Positions 17,245-25,088 of a stretch of 64,000 nucleotides of DNA are shown piece after piece. Location: positions 373,131 to 437,130 of the forward strand of contig NZ_LXVX01000039.1 of assembly GCF_001650725.1 (NCBI RefSeq). Reading direction: 5' to 3'. The position numbers were made by a program, and so were the translations under genes. Position 1 is the stretch's first letter; every line of letters begins with the position of its first letter. The notes under the pieces were generated by a model. The model did no database searches. It was not told the DNA's origin and worked only from the letters and a program-made list of their open reading frames with translations. This DNA is from Sphingobium sp. TCM1 (GTDB taxonomy: Bacteria > Pseudomonadota > Alphaproteobacteria > Sphingomonadales > Sphingomonadaceae).

Positions 17245-18597
17245 ATGAAATCCACCTTCCTCCAGGGCGCGATCGCGCTCGGGGCGCTTGCGCTCATTCC
17301 CGCCACCACCGCGGCGCTCGCCGATGGGGAGGCGTCGAGCTACAAGGCGCTCGATGAATTCATGGACGTGTTCCAGAAGGTCCGCAGCGACTATGTCGAG
17401 AAGGTCGACGACGAAAAGCTGATCAAGGGCGCGATCGACGGGATGCTCGCCAGCCTCGATCCGCACAGCAGCTTCCTCGACGCGCGCGACTTCCAGAATC
17501 TGCGCACCCAGACGGAGGGCAGCTATGGAGGCCTCGGCCTCTCGGTCACGCAGGAGGATGGCGCGGTCAAGGTGATCGCGCCGACGCAGGATACCCCCGC
17601 CTGGCGCGCCGGGATCAAGGCCGGCGACTATATCACCCATATCGACGGGCAGCTCATCTACGGCGGCACGCTGGACGAGGCGGTCGACAAGATGCGCGGG
17701 CAGCCGGGCACCAGCCTGAAGCTCACCATCGTGCGCGCCGGACGCGACAAGCCGATCGACCTTACGCTGACGCGGGAGATCATCCAGCTCAAGCCCGTCA
17801 AATGGGAAGTGAAGAACGGCATCGGCGTCATCAACATCGTCAGCTTCTCGGCCAATACCGGGGCGGACGTGCGCCAGGCGATCCGCAGCATCGACAAGAG
17901 CCTGGGCCACAAGCCGACCGGCTATATCCTCGACCTGCGCTCCAACCCCGGCGGGTTGCTGGACGAGGCGGTGTCGGTCAGCGACGCCTTCCTGGAGCGG
18001 GGCGAGATCGTGTCGCAGCGCGGCCGGGCCAAGGGCGATGTCGAACGCTATTATGCCAAGCCCGGCGACGATGCGAAGGGCCTGCCGGTCATCGTGCTGG
18101 TCGACGCGGGATCGGCGTCGGCGTCGGAAATCGTCGCGGGCGCCTTGCAGGACCAGCATCGCGGCCTGGTGATGGGCGAACGCAGCTTCGGCAAGGGCAG
18201 CGTCCAGACCATGCTGCCGCTCAGCAACACAACGGCGCTCAAGCTGACCACGGCCCGCTATTACACGCCATCGGGCCGCAGCGTGCAGGAAGGCGGCATC
18301 CAGCCCGACATCCGCGTGCCGCAGCTGTCCGACCCCGATTACAAGAATCGCCCCAAATTCCGGGAAAGCGACCTGCGCCGCCACCTGATCAACGAGATCA
18401 AGACCGACGACAAGGCGCTGGAGGAGGATGCGAAGGACGATCCGCGCTTCGCCATGACAGCCGAGGAGCTGAAGAAGAAGGGCGTGGAGGATTTCCAGCT
18501 CGACTATGCGCTCAAGACGATCGCGCGCCTGGCCGGCACGCCGGGCGCGACCGTCGCGGCGGCGCAGGTCGCCGCGCGCAAGCCGGGAGCGAAATAG
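17245..18597 (+). CDS. S41-family carboxy-terminal processing protease (CtpA-like)
   Basis: A 450-residue exported protease. It has a signal peptide, a PDZ domain (about 75-160, GSYGGLGLSVTQ) and an S41 catalytic domain with Ser294 in GSASASEIVAG and the base Lys317 in GERSFGKGSVQ. CtpA-type enzymes trim or degrade periplasmic proteins, often peptidoglycan hydrolases. That fits its placement right after the EnvC-like gene. The start at 17245 is preferred over 17224 because AAGGAC precedes it at good spacing and it begins directly with the signal peptide. Confidence 0.92.
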   Translation: MKSTFLQGAIALGALALIPATTAALADGEASSYKALDEFMDVFQKVRSDYVEKVDDEKLIKGAIDGMLASLDPHSSFLDARDFQNLRTQTEGSYGGLGLSVTQEDGAVKVIAPTQDTPAWRAGIKAGDYITHIDGQLIYGGTLDEAVDKMRGQPGTSLKLTIVRAGRDKPIDLTLTREIIQLKPVKWEVKNGIGVINIVSFSANTGADVRQAIRSIDKSLGHKPTGYILDLRSNPGGLLDEAVSVSDAFLERGEIVSQRGRAKGDVERYYAKPGDDAKGLPVIVLVDAGSASASEIVAGALQDQHRGLVMGERSFGKGSVQTMLPLSNTTALKLTTARYYTPSGRSVQEGGIQPDIRVPQLSDPDYKNRPKFRESDLRRHLINEIKTDDKALEEDAKDDPRFAMTAEELKKKGVEDFQLDYALKTIARLAGTPGATVAAAQVAARKPGAK

Positions 18598-18604
18598 ATC
18601 GCCG

Positions 18605-18655
18605 GCCCAGCCTCCATGCGCGTCGATCCGATCGGGGCGCGAACGGAGGCTGGGC
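18605..18655 (+). terminator. Long hairpin after ctpA
   Basis: An 11-bp perfect stem (GCCCAGCCTCC/GGAGGCTGGGC) encloses a GC-rich inner stem-loop, 8 bp after the protease stop. There is no clear T-run, so termination efficiency is uncertain. Confidence 0.5.
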
Positions 18656-18708
18656 AGGTGCCCCAAGTTCAGCATGACGAAAGCAATCCAAGGCTTTAAG
18701 CGGGCGAT

Positions 18709-19191
18709 ATGAAGAGCCTTTCTCTCGCCCGCGCCCTCGCGCTGCTGACGCCGGTCCTGCTGCTGGGCGGCGCCTATGCTTCCCAATATATTGGCGGCCT
18801 CCATCCATGCGAAATGTGCTGGTGGCAGCGTTATCCCCATATGGCGGCGATCCCGCTGGCGCTTGTCGCCTATGCCGTGCGGGGGCGCGCCTGCATCAGC
18901 GCGCTGTTCGTGGGGCTGGCGGGCCTGGCCATCGGCATCAGCGGCGGCATCGGCCTGTTCCACGCCGGGGTCGAATATGGCTGGTGGGAAGGGCTGACCA
19001 CCTGCTCCACCGCTCCCACCGGGGGCAGCGCGGCCGACCTGCTGAACCAGATCATGGCCAGCCCGATCACCCGGTGCGACGTGGCGCCCTGGAGCCTGCT
19101 GGGCATTTCGCTGGCGGGCTATAACGGCCTCTTGTCCGGCGCGGCCGCGCTCGCCATCTTGGCGTTGCTTCTGAAAGCGAGGAAGGCATGA
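18709..19191 (+). CDS. dsbB: Disulfide bond formation protein B
   Basis: A 160-residue four-helix inner-membrane protein that reoxidises DsbA with quinone. Cys34 and Cys37 lie in HPCEMCWWQRYPH, matching the DsbB/DsbI CxxCxWQR motif. The second periplasmic pair is Cys99 and Cys123 in the loop between helices three and four. No dsbA lies next to it. Its stop overlaps the COQ7-type start by four bases, a natural pairing since both use or make quinone, although co-function is inference. Confidence 0.9.
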   Translation: MKSLSLARALALLTPVLLLGGAYASQYIGGLHPCEMCWWQRYPHMAAIPLALVAYAVRGRACISALFVGLAGLAIGISGGIGLFHAGVEYGWWEGLTTCSTAPTGGSAADLLNQIMASPITRCDVAPWSLLGISLAGYNGLLSGAAALAILALLLKARKA

Positions 19192-19742
19192 GCGGGCAAA
19201 AGGATTTCCCCCGTCCGGGCAAGCGCCTGACCGACGCCGACCGCGCCGCGATGCTGCGCGTCGACCAGGCGGGCGAATATGGGGCGACGCGCATCTATGC
19301 GGGGCAGCTCGCCGTGATGGGCGACCGCCATCCCTATGGCCGGCTGATCGCGGGCATGGCGAGCCAGGAGGAGCGGCACCGGGAAGCCTTTGACGCGATG
19401 ATCGCGCGGCGCGGCGTGCGCCCGACCGCGCTGGCACCGGTCTGGAAGGTCGCCGGCTTCGCGCTTGGCGCCGTCACCGCGGCCATGGGACCGAAGGCCG
19501 CCATGGCCTGCACCGCCGCGATCGAGACCGAGATCGACCGGCATTATGCGGAGCAGCTGGAGCAGCTGGGCCAGGCCGACGCGGAACTCTCCACCGCCAT
19601 CGCGGATTTCCAGGCCGAGGAAGTCGAGCATCGCGACGCTGCCCTGGCCCATGGCGCGGAGCAGGCGCCCGCCTATCCGCTGCTGTCGGGTGCGATCCGG
19701 CTGGGCTGCCGCGCCGCGATCGCCCTGTCGAAACGAATTTGA
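19188..19742 (+). CDS. coq7: COQ7-family demethoxyubiquinone hydroxylase
   Basis: A 184-residue di-iron monooxygenase for the C6 hydroxylation in ubiquinone synthesis. Iron-ligand motifs are visible in order: VDQAGEYGA, SQEERHREAF, then ETEIDRHYAEQL and AEEVEHRDAA. Residues 80-105 form the hydrophobic face that lets COQ7 sit on the membrane. The short length matches the catalytic core of alphaproteobacterial and mitochondrial COQ7. Confidence 0.93.
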   Translation: MSGQKDFPRPGKRLTDADRAAMLRVDQAGEYGATRIYAGQLAVMGDRHPYGRLIAGMASQEERHREAFDAMIARRGVRPTALAPVWKVAGFALGAVTAAMGPKAAMACTAAIETEIDRHYAEQLEQLGQADAELSTAIADFQAEEVEHRDAALAHGAEQAPAYPLLSGAIRLGCRAAIALSKRI

Positions 19743-19783
19743 ACCCTGCATTTTGAACCCGGGCATCTGACAAGGACGGACCG

Positions 19784-20347
19784 ATGATGAAACGCTCCAT
19801 GATCGCCATGCTGGCGCTGGTCGGCACCGCCGTCCCCGCGCTGGCGCAGCAACCGACCGCGCCGACCGCCGCCACCAGCGACGGCACGGAGAAGGTCAAT
19901 ATCGTCATCGTCTATGGCGATGACAGCTGTCCGCCGAGCCAGGGCGGCGACATCGTCGTGTGCGCGCGCAAGGAGGAAAAGGAACGCTATCGCATCCCCG
20001 AGCCGCTGCGCGGCGATCCCAACAAGCCGAGCAACCAGGCCTGGGGCGAGCGGGTGCGGTCGATGGAATATGTCGGCCGGTCCGGCACCGAAAGCTGTTC
20101 GCCATCGGGCGCGGGCGGCGCGACCGGCTGCTTCGCGCAGCTCGCCCGCCTTGCCAAGGCGGAGCGGCAGCAGGCCGACAATGCCAGCTGGAAGGATCTG
20201 GTCGCGGCCGAGCGCGCCAAGCGCCTGTCGACCATCGATGCCGACAGCGAGGCGATCGAGGCGCGGGTGAAGGCGGAAGAAGCGGCGGAAGCCAAGGCCG
20301 GGCAGCAGACGCCGCCGCAGGACACCACTTCCCCGCCGCAAAATTGA
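19784..20347 (+). CDS. Secreted four-cysteine protein, paralogue A
   Basis: A 187-residue protein of unknown function. The signal peptide ends at ALAQQ. The mature part has YGDDSCPPSQGGDIVVCARK, then ERYRIPEPLR and two further cysteines (SCSPSGAGGATGCF). The last 70 residues are Glu/Ala/Lys-rich and probably helical. The first half aligns with the next gene product, including all four cysteines. I know this pattern only as conserved hypothetical periplasmic proteins of sphingomonads. It lies downstream of dsbB-coq7. Confidence 0.75.
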   Translation: MMKRSMIAMLALVGTAVPALAQQPTAPTAATSDGTEKVNIVIVYGDDSCPPSQGGDIVVCARKEEKERYRIPEPLRGDPNKPSNQAWGERVRSMEYVGRSGTESCSPSGAGGATGCFAQLARLAKAERQQADNASWKDLVAAERAKRLSTIDADSEAIEARVKAEEAAEAKAGQQTPPQDTTSPPQN

Positions 20348-20440
20348 CGGACAGGGCGGTCCCGCGCCGTCCTTTTCCACAGGTCCGGGACTTGGGCAAC
20401 CCGGACGCTCGCACCACAGGGGAATGAAGGACCAGCATCT

Positions 20441-20857
20441 ATGCCAAGTTACGGCGCACTTTCCCCGAAAATCCCTACCCTGACCGGCCTTGCTCTGGCC
20501 GCCCTGATCCCGCTGTCGGCGACAGCGCAGCCCGCGCCGCCGCCGGAACGGACCATCAACCTGCTGGTCTATGGCGACGATCCCTGTCCGCAGGGCAAGG
20601 GCGACGAGATCGTCGTGTGCGCCCGGCGTCCGGAAGCGGAACGCTATCGCATCCCCAAGAAGCTGCGCGAGAAGCCTGCGCCGGTCGGGAGCCAGGGCTG
20701 GGGTAGCCAGGTAGCGACGATGGAGCAGGTGCAGCGCCAGAATCTGCCCAACAGCTGCTCGGTCAACGGCGCCAATGGCTTCACCGGCTGCACCGCCCAG
20801 ATGCTGGCGCAATGGTTCGCCGAACGGCGAATGCAGCAGAGCGCCGGCGAGCCTTAA
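20441..20857 (+). CDS. Secreted four-cysteine protein, paralogue B
   Basis: A 138-residue tandem paralogue of the preceding gene product. It has a signal peptide, YGDDPCPQGKGDEIVVCARR, ERYRIPKKLR, and SCSVNGANGFTGC at the positions of the second cysteine pair. It lacks the long helical tail of paralogue A and is preceded by a 93-bp spacer, so it may have its own promoter. Function unknown; the fixed cysteines suggest two disulfides. Its end overlaps the convergent ABC gene by four bases. Confidence 0.75.
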   Translation: MPSYGALSPKIPTLTGLALAALIPLSATAQPAPPPERTINLLVYGDDPCPQGKGDEIVVCARRPEAERYRIPKKLREKPAPVGSQGWGSQVATMEQVQRQNLPNSCSVNGANGFTGCTAQMLAQWFAERRMQQSAGEP

Positions 20858-22704
20858 GAAAGCGGCCGCATCACCTCGAAGACGTCCTCCACACCCGGTT
20901 CGGCGGGGGCGACGGCACGCTCGGCCGCCTGGCGCGTCCACATGGTGGCATAGAGTCCGTCGGCGCGGACCAGATCGGCATGGCGGCCGCGTTCGACGAT
21001 GCGGCCCTGATCCAGCACGATGATCTCGTCAGCGTCGACCACGGTTGAGAGGCGGTGCGCCACCACAAGCGTCGTGCGCTTGCGGCTGATGTCGCGCAGC
21101 ACGGTCTGGATTTCGGTTTCGGTGCGGCTGTCGAGCGCGCTGGTCGCTTCGTCCAGCACCAGCACCGGCGGGTCTTTCAACAGCGTTCGCGCGATGGCGA
21201 CCCGCTGCTTCTCGCCGCCCGACAATTTAAGGCCGCGCTCGCCCACCCGGGTGGCGTAGCCTTGAGGCAGGCTGAGGATGAAATCGTGGATCGACGCGGC
21301 CCGCGCCGCCGCCTCTATCTCCGTCTGGGTCGCGCCTTCGCGGCCATAGCCGATATTATAGCCGACCGTGTCGTTGAACAGCACCATGTCCTGCGGCACG
21401 ATGCCGATGGCGGCGCGCAGGGAATGCTGGCCGACCCGGGCGATGTCCTGCCCGTCGATCGTCACATGGCCGCCCTGTATGTCGTAGAAGCGGAAGAGGA
21501 TGCGGGCGATGGTGGACTTGCCCGCGCCGGACGGACCGACGATCGCCAGCGTCCGGCCCGCCGGAACGGTGAAGCTGACGCCATGGAGGATCTCCCGTTC
21601 CGGATCGTAGCCGAAGCGGACCTGATCGAAGCGGACCTCTCCCCCCGAAACATGGAGCGCGGGCGCGTTCGGCGCGTCGGCGACCTCGGCCGGCGTGTCG
21701 ATCAGCTGGTACATCGCCTCCATGTCGATCAGCCCCTGGCGGATTGTTCGATAGACCATGCCGAGCAGGTCGAGCGGACGGAAGAGCTGGGAGAGGAGGG
21801 TGTTCACCAGCACCACGTCGCCGGTGGTGAACTGGCCCCGGCTCCAGCCCCAGACGGTATAACCCATGGCGCCGGCCATCATCAGGTTGGTGATCAGCGA
21901 CTGGCCGATATTGAGCCAGGCGAGGCTGTTTTCCGACTTGATCGCGGCCTGGGCATAGCGGCGCATGGCGGTGCCGTAGCGCTTCGCCTCGCGATCCTCC
22001 GCGCCGAAATATTTGACCGTCTCGAAATTCAGCAGGCTGTCGACGGCATGGGCGACGGCGCTGGTGTCCATGTCCACCATGTCCCGGCGCAGCTGGTTGC
22101 GCCATTCGGTGACGGTGCGGGTGAACCAGATATAGGCGACGACCATGACCAGCGTGGCGACGACCAGGCCGGGACCGAATTTGACGAAGAAGATGGCGCA
22201 AACCGCGACCAGTTCGATGATGGTCGGGGCGATGTTGAACAGCAGGAAATAGAGCATCGTATCGATGCTCTTGGTGCCGCGCTCGACGATCTTGGTGACG
22301 GCGCCGGTGCGGCGGTCGAGATGGAAGCGCAGCGAGAGGCGATGGAGATGGACGAAGACATCGTCCGACAGGCGACGGCCAGCCTCCTGCCCCACATTTT
22401 CGAAGACGGCGTTGCGCAGATTGTCGAACAGCACGCTGCCGAAGCGGGCGCCCGCATAGGCGACGACCAGCGCGATGGCGAGGCCGGCCGCAGGCTCCAG
22501 CCCCGGCGCCATGCGGTCGATCGCCGCCTTGTAGGCGAAGGGCATGGCGAGGCTGACCGCCTTGGCCAGCAGCACCAGCCCCATGGCGAGGACGACGCGG
22601 CGGCGCAGCGCGGGGGCGTCCGCCGGCCAGAGATAGGGCAGGAAGCGCCGGAAGGTCGCCCAGATGGGCGGAAGGGGCGTGGCGTCGGGCGTGTCGGGCG
22701 GCAT
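20854..22704 (-). CDS. ABC exporter of the Atm1/ABCB7 type
   Basis: A 616-residue half-transporter with fused membrane and ATPase domains. Six helices span about residues 30-310. The ATPase has Walker A GPSGAGKST, signature LSGGEKQRVAIAR and Walker B VLVLDEATSALD. The N-terminal part and the motif SLRFHLDRRTGAVTKIVERG are typical of Atm1/HMT1-type exporters, which move glutathione-linked sulfur or metal adducts. The start at 22704 is a choice; ATG 22734 and TTG 22740 are in frame upstream. It probably works as a homodimer. Confidence 0.88.
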   Translation of the reverse strand: MPPDTPDATPLPPIWATFRRFLPYLWPADAPALRRRVVLAMGLVLLAKAVSLAMPFAYKAAIDRMAPGLEPAAGLAIALVVAYAGARFGSVLFDNLRNAVFENVGQEAGRRLSDDVFVHLHRLSLRFHLDRRTGAVTKIVERGTKSIDTMLYFLLFNIAPTIIELVAVCAIFFVKFGPGLVVATLVMVVAYIWFTRTVTEWRNQLRRDMVDMDTSAVAHAVDSLLNFETVKYFGAEDREAKRYGTAMRRYAQAAIKSENSLAWLNIGQSLITNLMMAGAMGYTVWGWSRGQFTTGDVVLVNTLLSQLFRPLDLLGMVYRTIRQGLIDMEAMYQLIDTPAEVADAPNAPALHVSGGEVRFDQVRFGYDPEREILHGVSFTVPAGRTLAIVGPSGAGKSTIARILFRFYDIQGGHVTIDGQDIARVGQHSLRAAIGIVPQDMVLFNDTVGYNIGYGREGATQTEIEAAARAASIHDFILSLPQGYATRVGERGLKLSGGEKQRVAIARTLLKDPPVLVLDEATSALDSRTETEIQTVLRDISRKRTTLVVAHRLSTVVDADEIIVLDQGRIVERGRHADLVRADGLYATMWTRQAAERAVAPAEPGVEDVFEVMRPLS

Positions 22705-22786
22705 CCTGCGCCATTTAGACGCTTTGGCCCGCATATCCAATGGCGCAGGCAGGAAAGGCTATTGCCGCCCCGCCGCGCGACGACGA

Positions 22787-23296
22787 TCAGCTTTCGACCT
22801 CCGGGCATTTTCCGGCGCGCTTTTCCTCCCGGCCGCCGCTGAACCAGCGCGTCTCGTCGGTCGCCACGCTCTCGTCGAAATAGCAGATTTCCGCAGCCCC
22901 GCTCCTGGGGTCGACCAGCGTCACCCATTGGTGCGGGCCGCAATTATGCGCCTCGCACGACCAGGAGGCGACGCGGCCGCCAACCATGGCGATGGGCGTG
23001 GAGGGGCCGCCGTCCTCCAGCACCCATTTGCGCACCGTCTCGTCCGTGACCGCGGTCTCCACCGCCCGGACCACCACCGGATCGTCATGCCAGCTATGGT
23101 CCCCGACCTTGTCGAAGGGATAATGATCGACATAGCGGGAAAATCGGTCGCCTGCCGGCACGGCGGCGGCGACATTGGCCGGCGCGGCGCCATTGTCGGC
23201 CCTGTTGGAGGCCTGCCGGTCCGCCCCTCCCCCCGAGCAGGCGGCGAGCGCAAGGGCGGCGATCAGCGGCGTCGTCAGGAGCAGGCGGCGGGGCAT
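22787..23296 (-). CDS. Putative lipoprotein
   Basis: A 169-residue protein with signal peptide and lipobox LAAC (Cys20), a short low-complexity linker and a compact domain of about 120 residues. The domain holds a cysteine pair in SCEAHNCGPHQW and a further one in AEICYFDES. The pattern SWSCEAHNCG with a following HQW suggests a lysozyme-inhibitor-like (Ivy) fold, but this is only a resemblance. Its ATG at 23296 directly starts the signal peptide. Confidence 0.7.
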   Translation of the reverse strand: MPRRLLLTTPLIAALALAACSGGGADRQASNRADNGAAPANVAAAVPAGDRFSRYVDHYPFDKVGDHSWHDDPVVVRAVETAVTDETVRKWVLEDGGPSTPIAMVGGRVASWSCEAHNCGPHQWVTLVDPRSGAAEICYFDESVATDETRWFSGGREEKRAGKCPEVES

Positions 23297-23430
23297 GGTC
23301 GATCCTCTGCAAGTCAAGGGTCGGGCAAATGGTGCGGTGTTCGCATCGAGGAGGCAAGGGCGATGGGCGGCGGAAACGGGCGGGCCAATCGTCTGGCAGG
23401 ATGACTGCCCCCGTCCGAAAGGCCCTGCCC

Positions 23431-23880
23431 ATGCGTCTTCCCTCTGTCGCCGCCCTGCTGCTCGCCATGGGCTGCCTCTCCCCCGCCATGGCACAGGATG
23501 CCGCGCCGGGCGCGGACGGGCCGCTCAAGGTCGAGAATTATTACCGGGTGAAATGGGGCGGGATGGGCGAGTTCCTGCGCATCTACCGCAAGCAGCATGA
23601 GGCGTTGCTGCGCGAGATGATGCGGCAGGGCCACATCATGCAAGTGACGGTCGAGATGCCCTTCACCCATATGGGCGGCAGCACACGATGGGATGTCCGC
23701 ACCACCATCGTCTATCGCCATGGCGCCGACGGCGTCGGCGCGGGCACGGCCTACAAGGCGGCGATGGCGGCGGCCAGGGCACGGCTGTTTCCCGACAAGG
23801 CCGCCTTCGACGTGGAGGAGGCAAAACGCGGTGCGGTGACCGAGGATCATTGGGACGTGGTGATCGAGCCCGCGCCGTGA
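23431..23880 (+). CDS. Secreted protein of unknown function
   Basis: A 149-residue protein with a Sec signal peptide (MRLPSVAALLLAMGCLSPAMAQ). The small acidic/aromatic domain carries VENYYRVKWGGMGEFLRIYR, EMMRQGHIM and DVRTTIVYRHG. The domain has the look of a dimeric alpha/beta barrel fold as in stress-responsive A/B barrel proteins, but I cannot name it. ATG 23431 is chosen because it begins the signal peptide; ATG 23401 would add ten residues. Confidence 0.65.
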   Translation: MRLPSVAALLLAMGCLSPAMAQDAAPGADGPLKVENYYRVKWGGMGEFLRIYRKQHEALLREMMRQGHIMQVTVEMPFTHMGGSTRWDVRTTIVYRHGADGVGAGTAYKAAMAAARARLFPDKAAFDVEEAKRGAVTEDHWDVVIEPAP

Positions 23881-23970
23881 AAAACGGATTGCGACACCCC
23901 TTTTCCTTTGCCTTCGGGCGCGGCATGGTGGCCGCAACGCGACGCAGGGCGGGGTAGCAGGACGGGGCGC

Positions 23971-24633
23971 ATGTTCGGGGCTTTGTGGCACAGGATTTTC
24001 GGGCGGAAGGCGGACATCGTGGAATCGGAGGGCGTCGTGCCGCCCTATGATCCGATCGCGGCGCTGCGCGACCAGGTGCGGCGCGACGTGACCGGCGGCT
24101 TCTACGACGAGGATGCGATCCTCACCAACGCGCATGAGCTGTTCGAGGAGGAATTGCCCCGGCCGGTGCTGCGGCGGGAAGCGTCGGCAGCGTTGCGCGC
24201 GGCGCTGGCCGACCATCGCGCCGCCGAGCAGGGCTGGACCGCCCTGACCGACTGCGACCGGCTGGACGCCGCCTTCGCCGCGCTGGAGGCAGAGGGCGTG
24301 ATCGCGCGCCAGAATTTCACCTGCTGCGGCACTTGCGGCGCGTCCGAAATCTGGGACGAAGTCGAGGCGGCGCAGCAGGCCGGAGAGCCGGTCGAGGGCT
24401 ATGCCTTCTTCCACATGCAGGACACGGAATCGGCGGTGGAGGGCCATGGCCTCTACCTCAATTACGGCGCCTGCGTGACGGGCGAGGACGCGGCGATCGC
24501 GATCGGCCGGCGCATCGTCGACCAGCTGGAGGCGCATGGGCTGGCGACCGACTGGGACGGCAGCTGGGGCCAGCGGATCAATGTGGCGCTGGACTGGAAG
24601 AAACGGCGCGGCGTGCTGGTGCTGGAAGGCTGA
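23971..24633 (+). CDS. DUF6891-like protein
   Basis: A 220-residue soluble protein. It has a helical N-terminal half (DQVRRDVTGGFYDEDAILTN) and a C-terminal half with the cysteine cluster FTCCGTCGASE followed by GYAFFHMQDTESAVEGHGLY, the signature I associate with DUF6891-type proteins. Function unknown; the CCGTC motif could bind a metal or be redox-active. No operon partner. The 18-nt dispersed motif lies 15 bases after its stop. Confidence 0.65.
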   Translation: MFGALWHRIFGRKADIVESEGVVPPYDPIAALRDQVRRDVTGGFYDEDAILTNAHELFEEELPRPVLRREASAALRAALADHRAAEQGWTALTDCDRLDAAFAALEAEGVIARQNFTCCGTCGASEIWDEVEAAQQAGEPVEGYAFFHMQDTESAVEGHGLYLNYGACVTGEDAAIAIGRRIVDQLEAHGLATDWDGSWGQRINVALDWKKRRGVLVLEG

Positions 24634-24647
24634 ACGGCGCGACCGGC

Positions 24648-24665
24648 GCGAAGTTCACACCGTCG
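24648..24665 (+). repeat. 18-nt dispersed motif, copy 2
   Basis: Identical to 3826-3843. It starts 15 bases after a stop codon and is followed by TCGGGCTTTTCCGGCCCGA, which can form a hairpin (TCGGGC/GCCCGA), so the element may include a terminator. Confidence 0.6.
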
Positions 24666-24730
24666 TCGGGCTTTTCCGGCCCGAAGCGTCTGCTTCGCGC
24701 CCGGAACACGCTTGGAACGCGTCCCTTCCA

Positions 24731-25043
24731 TCATGGCGCTTCATCCGGGAAAGCGCCCTGTTCCATCGCCTGCGGACGCGCCCACCAATGATCGTGGAGC
24801 ATCATCGCTTCGTCCCAGTTGCGGTCGAAATCGGTGCAGGCGAGGCTGCGGCGCAGCCGGTGCGCGCTCGACGGCGACATGCCCACGGCGCGCGCGGCAG
24901 GCCGGACACGGCAGAGTTGCAGCAGCACGGCAAGGAAACGCGCCTGGCGCGGGGGCGTCCGGCGGCGCCTTGCCGGACGCTGGCGGGTGGGGTGCGAAGC
25001 GCTTGCCGACGATCCAGACAGGCGAATTTGGTGAGTTGTTCAC
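24731..25043 (-). pseudogene. Small helix-turn-helix protein, apparently frameshifted
   Basis: The frame ending at 24731 reads RQARFLAVLLQLCRV, then AARAVGMSPSSAHRLRR and a WDEAMML segment. This is the arrangement of a small sphingomonad protein type with a transposase/terminase-like helix-turn-helix. The frame is open back to 25039 but has no ATG/GTG/TTG ahead of the conserved part; the first usable codon (GTG at 24928) would cut into the domain. A GTG at 25043 opens the neighbouring frame, so one indel between about 24975 and 25005 (in a C-rich run) would restore a 100-residue protein. Either a frameshift mutation, a sequencing error or an unusual start. Confidence 0.45.
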
Positions 25044-25088
25044 CTGCGCCTGGCTGAACGCGCCGACCGTCTGTCTTCATAATCCGCC

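Larger units (their letters stand above)
24634..25088. other. Intergenic stretch with repeat and a broken small gene
   Basis: 455 bp between the DUF6891-like gene and the thiC stop. It holds the second copy of the 18-nt motif and, on the minus strand, remains of a small helix-turn-helix protein (separate entry). Nothing else recognisable. Confidence 0.6.
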
